From: a virus
Strand: one strand, 5' to 3'
IMG/VR virus record: IMGVR_UViG_3300021957_005679
Coordinates: 1-24,071 of that record
DNA: 24,071 bases
The notes below the pieces were generated by a model that was not told where the DNA came from, did no database searches, and worked only from the letters and a program-made list of their open reading frames with translations. Shown piece after piece: positions 13,474 to 22,400 of this stretch (position 1 is its first letter; each line of letters begins with the position of its first letter). The position numbers and the translations under genes are program-made.

Positions 13474-16400
13474 TGAAAAATATTAAGATCAATCCAGATG
13501 TAAATTGGCGCGCCCATGTGCCGAAATATGCACATGATGATATGACTGTGATAAAGAATAAAAATATCATTACAGCAGAAGGTTTACAATTGAATATATC
13601 TGATACAATGTCCAATGTTATTGACACATCATCCAACAATTTTACACAATTGATGTTAACTGACAATATCAAACTAGACGATATGTTGAAGTTAAAAATC
13701 GATACACCGACTTATCCAGAACAATTCACAACGAGTATCATATTCGGTGGGTTTCCGAATCTAGGTGGTAACACAAATTTTTTAATGATTCTCGAAAAGG
13801 AGGACAACACTCGTGCACGAGATTATGTTATAGGACAAAGAATAGTAGATAGTGTTGGCTATAATAGTAATTATTTTGAAGTTTCAAGAACTAGTAACAA
13901 CACCGTGTATCATAATATAACATTACATGATGATACATTTTTGTCAATTAATCATAATGACAACTACGCAAATGTATTCTTGAAACATACTGGTGATCCA
14001 GCTCAAGGTACAAGTGTTTTTGTGTTTGAAGAAACTGATCTGAACATACCAGGAGATGATCAAAAATTTCGTTACATCATCGACAAGGAACAAGGATATC
14101 TTGTTATATATAAGAACATACAAGGTACAACATATTTTCTAAATACAATTTATGATGATAATATTAACGGTGTTAAATTAAACTTCACACAGCCTACTGA
14201 AGGGGATACATCCATATCAATTGATTCAATCATAAGAATTGTACCATACACAAAACAAACTAAACGAGATATAACATTGGTAAATGCTTGGAATTCTTAC
14301 AGAAATGTAGGGGATCAAAATAACTTAAAAGTCAATTTTACAAAATCGTATAATGATTTGAATAATAATTTCTTATTGTCTAATACATACACTACAAATC
14401 AAACAAGTTTCGATATACTGCAACTAAGAAATCAAGTAACACCGACAAATAAATCGACCAGAGGTAATCCGTTCGTAAATTACATAGATTGTGATCACCG
14501 TGAATATGACAAGATCTTTTCCGGAACAAATCAGATATACGGATCACCGAAACTTGCGACTGGTTACAATAGTTACAGCACCACAATCGATCTGTTACCT
14601 GACAACGTAACATATTTTCATGCTCCTCAGGATATGTATCCGTATGATAAAATTAATGTGAATGATAGTGGCTTGATCGAAGCCGGTGCCATTGGTGGTG
14701 ATACGCCAATAGTATCAGATAAATTGTTTAAAAAAGCCGCAGATTACAAATACAACACACCGTATGGTGCACCAACTGATGAAGAAACAGGTGTATGGTT
14801 ATGCTCCTGGTTAAGGTCGAACCCTGGTACCGATTGGGATAGTTTAACAATATACAATAGTGATGTACTGGTGAATTATGACGGTTTAACATATAGAAGT
14901 ACAGAACGTAACACCGGTAAAAAGCCAACAATATATAAATCTACATGGACCGAAGTAAAAGATGCATCACCTGTGTGGGTGGATAGATATTATAATCCCA
15001 AGAAATATACAGTTGCAGAAGCTTTGCAAGTGAAAGGACAATACTATGAATATACAGATAAATTTGATTCTATAGTTAAAACATTAAAGGCTGATGATAA
15101 AATTATTTTTGATAAAAAAAGCGATGTTTGCTTCGAGCCCGGTTCACTTTATGCATATTATAGAATTGGTGCAGTTGAAAATGATGTTATTATTGAAACA
15201 TTAAAAAATAATCTCGTACACCAAGGCATCTCACCGGCGTACAAGCAAGACAGATCGCTCCATGTTAATAATTCAGAAACACATCTATTATTAGATGGCA
15301 CTAATTATGTTGAGACAAATGCATTAAACAAAACAACCAATAGTGATTTTACTATATCATTTCACTTATCGACTAACGATTGGAGTAAAAAATTTGGTAG
15401 TCAAATCGTTGGTAATTATACAAATCACGGCGTGGCTATCTTCAACGAAATAACAACAACACCGTATATGGTCTTCACAACTGACACAACAGTAGAAATA
15501 TACAGCTCAAATTTCGATCATGTGACGACAATCACCCCAGAGTATGTCCCTATAAAAACAGTACATGCTGAAGGTTCTGAAAATTTATACATACTCACCA
15601 AACCAGATGATTATGTAATATATCAATACGACAAAAAAGGTATGTTAGTTGAAAGATTTGAACTACCAGACACAATTGTAGACGTGACAGATTTCAATAT
15701 TGATCTAGAATATATATACATACTTGACACTAGCGGTGTTTATAGATTTGACATCAATAACGAAAACCGTGATTTGTTGTTTAATGTATGGCCAGAACAA
15801 GCAACTGGATCCGGTTCGAGTCCAGCTGGTGGGTCGTTTATAACATCTCCAACAACATTTATTGAGCCGTACGGAGATTCAACATACCGGATAAATTGTG
15901 ATACATACACCCTTGATGTGTCGGGTAACTATTGGTTTGCAAAAGATAATCAGGTTTTTAAGCTTGTACCGAACGAAACAAGAGGTATTAACGCGACATT
16001 CACTGGTGTGTTTGCTGGTTCGCTCATATCTCTAGTGTCAGTTGAGAGAAACAGAGGTGGTACCTTTGGTAATCAGATAGTTTTAGTTGGTGATGGGTCA
16101 CGAACTCTAGAAGAATTGATAACTGTGTGGAACAACGAAAATAGTGGTAATAGAGTTGAGGCACAGGTTTTGGATAGTTTAGGTTTAATATTACCAAATG
16201 ATTATGTAATGCAACTTTCTGGTGGTGTAGACCGTGGTGCCTCAACAACACAATATTCTTTGAGCGGTGATCCGGGCAACATAATAAATCAAATAAAATC
16301 AGACATAGATGGCAATTTATGGGTATTATCTACACTACAAAATGAAACGACCATTTACAAAATGACTCCTGATCGAGCCATAATATTTTGCTCAACACTA

Positions 16401-17321
16401 ACAGATATCGACAATACGTATACACACTCAACGACAAATCATTTGACATTTGATATGGTAACGGAATATATAGATGGTACAAGAAAAACAAATGTTGTTA
16501 TACTTTCACACACTACAAATAGTACTAACGTCAAGGTTATCAAGTTAAATTTAAACGGTAGTGTTGATAATATATCAACGAAAACATTACCTTTTGTTGA
16601 TGTAAACCCTATTGATAGTTATCATAATTTCTCTAACTTTGACACCGTCAAGAGATTGTTTTATAATTATTACAATAATAATTATATGACTCTCAAGATG
16701 AGATATCAGAGTTATTTTGACACTGATAGAACATACATCGCATATTTGCATTACAATGTGAGTGAACTCACGGCTGGAGAGCACCACTTCGCGGCTAGTT
16801 TTAATTCCCTAAATGGTAATTTGTCATTTTTTATTGATGGTGTATTAACAAACACAGCAACAAGTAATGATACACAAACAGGAGCCGCGTACAAATTCTC
16901 TAAAACTATACACAATCCATTATTCGCGGGTTGTGATAGCTTTTTCAACAACATAACATTATCTGAAAATCTGAAACTCGAGAATATGAACTTTGCTATG
17001 AACTGCACTATATCAAACATAAGCGTGTACAACGAATATCTAAACTTTTATAAAATAAAAGCGTTAACTAGAAAAAATTTAAACATCAGAAAAGTTGTTT
17101 TGACACTACCAACTGGAAAGCGTTCTTATGTTGATCAAATGCCTGTGTTTTACAAGCATAAAATACCAGGAAGAAAAGCTAATTATTTTGATATAGATGT
17201 CATATCTACTGATATAAATGATATAAACACACAACTTCAGATTACAGAACAGGTAAAAGATCAATTAACAGACAACTTACCAGTGAATGTTAAATTAAAT
17301 AATATGAACTGGAAAACATAA
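13473..17321 (+). CDS. Large adhesin-like virion protein (CBM5/12-like, LamG-like, propeller-like)
   Basis: A 1282-residue protein; the ATG at 13473 overlaps the upstream stop by one base. Residues 1-400 are beta-rich without a recognised family. Around residues 440-500 there is a CBM5/12-like chitin/sugar-binding pattern (TDWDSLTIYNSDVLVNYDG, LTYRSTERNTGKKP, then a W). A LamG/concanavalin-like fold seems to start at about residue 600 (LLLDGTNYVETNA, DFTISFHLSTND) and to resume at about 1097 (ELTAGEHHFAASFNS, GNLSFFIDGVLTNTA). Between them lie propeller-like strands (LYILTKPDDYVIYQYD, YIYILDTSGVYRFDI, GNLWVLST). It is probably an external tail or baseplate protein binding a surface polysaccharide. 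No catalytic motif is seen. The next gene starts on its stop (TAATG). Confidence 0.6.
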   Translation: MKNIKINPDVNWRAHVPKYAHDDMTVIKNKNIITAEGLQLNISDTMSNVIDTSSNNFTQLMLTDNIKLDDMLKLKIDTPTYPEQFTTSIIFGGFPNLGGNTNFLMILEKEDNTRARDYVIGQRIVDSVGYNSNYFEVSRTSNNTVYHNITLHDDTFLSINHNDNYANVFLKHTGDPAQGTSVFVFEETDLNIPGDDQKFRYIIDKEQGYLVIYKNIQGTTYFLNTIYDDNINGVKLNFTQPTEGDTSISIDSIIRIVPYTKQTKRDITLVNAWNSYRNVGDQNNLKVNFTKSYNDLNNNFLLSNTYTTNQTSFDILQLRNQVTPTNKSTRGNPFVNYIDCDHREYDKIFSGTNQIYGSPKLATGYNSYSTTIDLLPDNVTYFHAPQDMYPYDKINVNDSGLIEAGAIGGDTPIVSDKLFKKAADYKYNTPYGAPTDEETGVWLCSWLRSNPGTDWDSLTIYNSDVLVNYDGLTYRSTERNTGKKPTIYKSTWTEVKDASPVWVDRYYNPKKYTVAEALQVKGQYYEYTDKFDSIVKTLKADDKIIFDKKSDVCFEPGSLYAYYRIGAVENDVIIETLKNNLVHQGISPAYKQDRSLHVNNSETHLLLDGTNYVETNALNKTTNSDFTISFHLSTNDWSKKFGSQIVGNYTNHGVAIFNEITTTPYMVFTTDTTVEIYSSNFDHVTTITPEYVPIKTVHAEGSENLYILTKPDDYVIYQYDKKGMLVERFELPDTIVDVTDFNIDLEYIYILDTSGVYRFDINNENRDLLFNVWPEQATGSGSSPAGGSFITSPTTFIEPYGDSTYRINCDTYTLDVSGNYWFAKDNQVFKLVPNETRGINATFTGVFAGSLISLVSVERNRGGTFGNQIVLVGDGSRTLEELITVWNNENSGNRVEAQVLDSLGLILPNDYVMQLSGGVDRGASTTQYSLSGDPGNIINQIKSDIDGNLWVLSTLQNETTIYKMTPDRAIIFCSTLTDIDNTYTHSTTNHLTFDMVTEYIDGTRKTNVVILSHTTNSTNVKVIKLNLNGSVDNISTKTLPFVDVNPIDSYHNFSNFDTVKRLFYNYYNNNYMTLKMRYQSYFDTDRTYIAYLHYNVSELTAGEHHFAASFNSLNGNLSFFIDGVLTNTATSNDTQTGAAYKFSKTIHNPLFAGCDSFFNNITLSENLKLENMNFAMNCTISNISVYNEYLNFYKIKALTRKNLNIRKVVLTLPTGKRSYVDQMPVFYKHKIPGRKANYFDIDVISTDINDINTQLQITEQVKDQLTDNLPVNVKLNNMNWKT

Positions 17322-19351
17322 TGAGCATAACAGACACTAGCAGCTTTTCACCTGAGATTATCGATACACTTATAACATATAAGTATCAAACGGATCGATT
17401 AACCGGTGATCAATTAAGTTTACCATACGATTATAATTCTACAAAAATTAAAGCGAACGATTTTGTTGTTAGTGACACAGTCAATTATACATTTGAAAAA
17501 TTATACGAAAATTGGTTATACTTAATATCATATTCTGTCATACCGTCAAATAATATACCCAACACGGATTATTATAATAGTATAATCATTGATCAAGGCT
17601 CAGGTCTTACATGGAACGATTCAACAACTTTTCCGAATGTTTCAGGGTTTACCACCGGTAATTTACTATCTGGTGTTAAGAGAATAACTAAAATTGAAAA
17701 TATAGCCAACCCGAACAACTTTAACATAATAGCTTCCACCACCACTAACTTAATGCTGTTAAGCGGTACCGGTACCACATCAATTGATCTCGTTCTTAAT
17801 GATAACGACCCTACAGTTCCAATATATTCTAACAGCAACATAACGCACCCGTCAAATGAAATATATTTTCAGAATATTATAGATCATTTAATAACAGATC
17901 AAAGAGATCTCTTCGTACTAGATGGAGATCTCAAAACAATTTTTAAATTCGATATTAGCGGCATTTTAACTATTGACCAATCAATATTATTAAATGATAC
18001 TCCCGGGAGGTTGATGACAGGCTTGATCGGTGGATCTGGAAATGCTACTGATAAAACAAAATTTAGAAACCCTGTAGCGATTGAGACAGTTGATAATTTA
18101 ATATATGTGTTAGATTTCTCATCAGAAAATCCTAGGTCTCTGGATGATAGTTATATAAAAATATTTGACTCAGAATTGAATTGGAAAGCAAGTGCCAATA
18201 TACAAACACATGCAAATGACGGGCCGCTGGATATGAAGTTCAACTCTGATAATCAAAGATTTTATATACTGACACACGAGTCAAGCTTCTCACAAAACGC
18301 GAGTGATAATCTACCGTTCCTTGTTGAATATGATATAGAATTTAATTTTTTAGAAAAATATCCCTTGATAGACCTGTCAAGACACTCTGCAGAAATAAAC
18401 AAAGAGCAGTTTAAAAAGATATATTTTAGTAATGAAAATAAGAATATATTTTATGTTGTAACAGATAAAAATATTTATAAAAAATATATCTCTAGGCCCA
18501 CAGATTTTATTGGTGTGTTTTTATTAGATGAGAAAAACATCGGAACCGGTGGTGCTTCGGACCGAAATTTTGAAGATATCACCATAACAGACCATCTACT
18601 AACTCAAGGAAATGAGACAATAAAAAAAGATGAAATATTATTAGTTGAGAGTAAAACAGAAGTGATACACAGATTTCTAGAGGATAGTGGTTATGAAAGT
18701 AGTTTAGAAACACAATTTGATAACAAAGCTTTGTTCTTGAAAGATTTAATAATAAATCCAAGCGAATATGTTTCAACACTAGTATACAATAAAACGTTTG
18801 CTAAACACCTATATAACAATCTCCTCTTATTGGAAAATACATCTAGAAAATTTTCTACAAAATTTGATATTTCTGGTATATCTAGATACATAGGATTCAC
18901 ATACTTGAATGAAGACGAGCTGAGAGCATTAGAGTATAAAATAACACAAAATAATTATATAGGAAATAATGAACTGTTAATAACAACAACAGTCAACAGG
19001 TGCATCGACGAAATTATAAAGCTTCAATCTACAATATTAAACAACATGCAAGAGAAGCCGATTAATGTGTTTCCGTTGATAGAGAATCCAGTTCAGTTGT
19101 TACCATGTGATGAATTAGCTTATAATGCGTTTGTGAGAGAGACAGAACCAGATTATGATGCTGATAGATTGTCCAACCGGTTTGAACGTGGTATTGGTAC
19201 TGATCCTGGATATGCAGATACTGATAGAGACAACTTGTCTGACGGTGAAGAAGTCTTAGTGTTGGGTACAGATCCGTTAGATAAGGATTCCGACAATGAC
19301 GGTGTACAAGACGATGTTGATAATTTTCCGATGGATCCAGATCAATCTTAA
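17321..19351 (+). CDS. Virion protein with propeller-like middle and C-terminal TSP3-like calcium repeats
   Basis: A 676-residue protein starting on the previous stop (TAATG). Residues about 195-400 carry repeated strands of the type D-L-F-V-L-D, IYVLDFSSEN, RFYILTHESS and IFYVVTDKNI, suggesting an NHL/beta-propeller domain like that of the upstream protein. Residues about 410-600 are helical. Residues 607-676 form thrombospondin type 3-like repeats: YDADRLSNRFE, GTDPGYADTDRDNLSDGEE, LGTDPLDKDSDNDGVQDD, ending VDNFPMDPDQS. The D-x-D-x-D-G-x-x-D spacing binds calcium in thrombospondins and bacterial surface proteins. In phage such a tail may stiffen or anchor a fibre in seawater-level calcium; this is inference. 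No signal peptide or enzyme motif is seen. Confidence 0.6.
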   Translation: MSITDTSSFSPEIIDTLITYKYQTDRLTGDQLSLPYDYNSTKIKANDFVVSDTVNYTFEKLYENWLYLISYSVIPSNNIPNTDYYNSIIIDQGSGLTWNDSTTFPNVSGFTTGNLLSGVKRITKIENIANPNNFNIIASTTTNLMLLSGTGTTSIDLVLNDNDPTVPIYSNSNITHPSNEIYFQNIIDHLITDQRDLFVLDGDLKTIFKFDISGILTIDQSILLNDTPGRLMTGLIGGSGNATDKTKFRNPVAIETVDNLIYVLDFSSENPRSLDDSYIKIFDSELNWKASANIQTHANDGPLDMKFNSDNQRFYILTHESSFSQNASDNLPFLVEYDIEFNFLEKYPLIDLSRHSAEINKEQFKKIYFSNENKNIFYVVTDKNIYKKYISRPTDFIGVFLLDEKNIGTGGASDRNFEDITITDHLLTQGNETIKKDEILLVESKTEVIHRFLEDSGYESSLETQFDNKALFLKDLIINPSEYVSTLVYNKTFAKHLYNNLLLLENTSRKFSTKFDISGISRYIGFTYLNEDELRALEYKITQNNYIGNNELLITTTVNRCIDEIIKLQSTILNNMQEKPINVFPLIENPVQLLPCDELAYNAFVRETEPDYDADRLSNRFERGIGTDPGYADTDRDNLSDGEEVLVLGTDPLDKDSDNDGVQDDVDNFPMDPDQS

Positions 19352-19388
19352 CTTTAAAAAATAGTAAAACTTTTATAAGCAACAAAAT

Positions 19389-19434
19389 ACAAAATTTTGT
19401 GCCGTGTTTTAAATAAAATCACATAAATTTTATT
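19389..19434. other. Palindrome and AT-rich inverted repeat between genes
   Basis: ACAAAATTTTGT (19389-19400) is a perfect 12-base palindrome, and AATAAAAT (19412-19419) pairs with ATTTTATT (19427-19434) around a 7-base loop. They lie between the TSP3 gene stop and the fibre gene late promoter. Neither is followed by a T-run, so a classical terminator is not shown; protein binding or chance in AT-rich DNA are alternatives. Confidence 0.3.
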
Positions 19435-19443
19435 AACCTCGTG

Positions 19444-19451
19444 ATTAAATA
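19444..19451 (+). promoter_or_regulatory. Late promoter-like box (ATTAAATA)
   Basis: ATTAAATA ends 7 bases before the ATG at 19459. It keeps the TAAATA core of the late consensus and the short distance to ATG seen at 2982, 10896, 11677 and 12830. Stop codons in frame at 19450-19455 rule out an earlier start for the fibre gene. Confidence 0.5.
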
Positions 19452-19458
19452 ATAATAT

Positions 19459-22400
19459 ATGGCCGGTAACCGCAAATTTCACAACAAGTTTCACTCTGCA
19501 AATCATCACACTCTTCCTAGTCCACACATCAAAGATAGTGGATTAGATCCTCTTGCTAGTCATGACTTTCCATTCATTGGTGACTTTGTTTTGAATGGTG
19601 TGCTCAGTTCTAGTAACAATTATTTGTTAAACGCTGGTAACAACAGAAGAGCACAAACACTTGACACAATACCACACGGTTTACCGGCTCCAGAAGGATG
19701 GAATGTTTTCCGGGACAGTACGTATATTGATGGTGATGTTACCATTGCTGGGAATTTAAGTGCTTATGGTGAGCTGACATACCTGCATACTCAAGTCCAT
19801 GTAACCAGTGCCACAGAAATTGAAGTAATGGCTGATAATAGCAATGGTAAAACTGTTGCGTTGTTAGTTGATCAGCACGGCAAGAACGATTTAATACACA
19901 TAAAGAATGATGGTATATCAACACTATTAGTCACCGGTAGTGCACATAACCGTGAGGATAGAGGTGGATGGATTGGGGTAAATCTAGGTAGTTTAGAAAC
20001 AACGGACAGACCCAACCAGCGTATGACCATTGTTGGTAGTGTTAGTGTTGTTCCTGATCCATTGGAAGTAGCGGATCAAAATCAACAAACTGACCCAGGT
20101 CAAACAGGATCTTTATATATTGAAGGTGGGCTACATGTTAATAATCACACGTACCTGGACCAGGTCACAATCGACACAACTGACGGTAAATTCTACGTCA
20201 GTGGTGGTAGCAACGATGCTACAGCCAACATATTTGATGTCGATGTACCGGCTGAATTTGACATGTTGACTGTCAACACCGATGACGGTAATTTCACGGT
20301 AGAAGGACTCAACAAAATATATTTCAACACTACAAACGGTCTTGAAGTTGACACACACTCACATCTAGACCAAGTCACAATCGATACGACAGATGGTAAA
20401 TTCTACGTCAGTGGTGGTAATAATGATGCGACAGCCAACATATTTGATGTCGATGTACCAACAGAACTCGACAAGTTGTCGGTCAACACCGATGATGGTC
20501 AAACGAGATTTCATGGCACAAACAGAGTGTTAATTGACACCACAAACGGTCTTGAAGTTGACACACACGCACATCTAGACCAGGTCACAATCGATACAAC
20601 TGACGGCAAATTTTACGTCAGTGGTGGTGGTAATGATGCGACAGCCAACATATTTGATGTCGATGTACCAACAGAACTTGACAAGTTATCAGTCAACACC
20701 GATGACGGTCAAACCACCTTCACCGGAAGCAAGCAAGTCTATATCAACACAACAGCTGGATTACAAGTTGATACACACACTCAACTGGATCAAGTAACAG
20801 TAAACACCACAGATGGTAAATTTTTAATTGAAGGAACTGGTAATCCAGGTGATGAAAATATATTTGATGTTGATGTACCCACACAATTAGACAGAACTAC
20901 TATTATAACCGATGATGGTAATTTTGTTGTATCGGGTGATTGGACAGTAAATGAAGTCGCTAGAAACCCATTTCAAGTATATGTTCCAACCGAGTTAGGT
21001 AAAACAACAATCGACACAACGGTGGGTAATTTGACCATAACCGGTCCAAACGAGGTGTTATTTAACAACACAGGTGGGTTGAACGTCAATGGACACACTC
21101 AATTAGATCAACTTACAGTCAATACTACAGATGGAAATTTTCAGATAATAGGAACTGGTGAGATTGTATCTAATGTAGGTTTTGATGTTAGAAACGGTCA
21201 TTTACAGGCTCGGAAGGTGACTGTTGATACATCATCCACCAAGAACATGACCATACAAGGCGGTGGTGTTTTAAACGTAAATACAGAGGCTTATTTTGAT
21301 AATGCAGTAGAACTGGACAAGGTCACGATTGATACAATTGACGGGCAGTTTATCGTAAAGAGTTCAAACCCTACTTTCTCTGCGAAATCACCCATGCGAG
21401 TGGATGTACCCACACGTCTTGAGAGTCTGTCTGCACACACGGATTTTCAACCAGTTGTGATCAAAGGTAGTGGTAAACTTTTAGTAGAATCTGAAAGCTA
21501 CTACTCAAACCTAACATACTTTAATGATGATGTATACACCAATAAAAATCTATATGTAAGCGCGATGGATGTGGATGATCACGCTTTGCTAGATCGCGTG
21601 ACAATAGACACAACAGATGGTACATTTTCAATTGAAGGTGCTGGAGTTGCTGAGTTTGATGTTGATACAACATTTAACCATAACGTCCATATCAAAGGCA
21701 ATTTACGAGTTGACGGAAATGCATATTTAAGTGCTGGTGCTGATGGTAATATATATGTTGGTGACACGTCCGGTGATAACGTAGTATTTTATGCGGATGT
21801 TAATAGTGATATTCTCCCGGATAAAACTAACGCGTTTCGATTGGGTAATACCGGTAAAAGATGGCTGGACATACAATCAGAACATATACATGGTGATCAT
21901 ATATATTCAGAAAATCAAATACTCGCAGATGGATCGCTACACGTTGATGGTATCACAGAACTTGATGAAACAAATATAGATACTACTGACGGTGCTTTCG
22001 CTGTTAGTGGTAACAACAGAACAGAACTTTACACAAACACCACAACACATGGACAGGTATCCGCTCTTGGAGGTCCATGGATTTTCGGTGCCTGTACACA
22101 ATATTACAACCATAACATGGGTAATATCAATCCGAGCGATCAAACATCTGGAAGTGTTCATAACTCATCAGAATGGTTTGTACATCACCCGTTTCAGGTT
22201 GATTGTAACAGCTTGTTCAACGCTGGATTGACAGCTAACGGTCCAGTTCAAATCGGAGAGCTACCATCCAGTATCACAGACGAGATTCCAGAACCAACAT
22301 TTGAGGTTCTTGGTAACACACACATCAGATCTGGGAATCTTAAAATTGAGAGTGATATCAGACATCTCGAGAATGAATTGACATTGATACGATTCAACAC

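Noticed and set aside
19389-19434. Rho-independent terminator before the fibre gene
   Set aside because: The inverted repeats are nearly all A/T and not followed by a T-run, so a stable terminator cannot be claimed.
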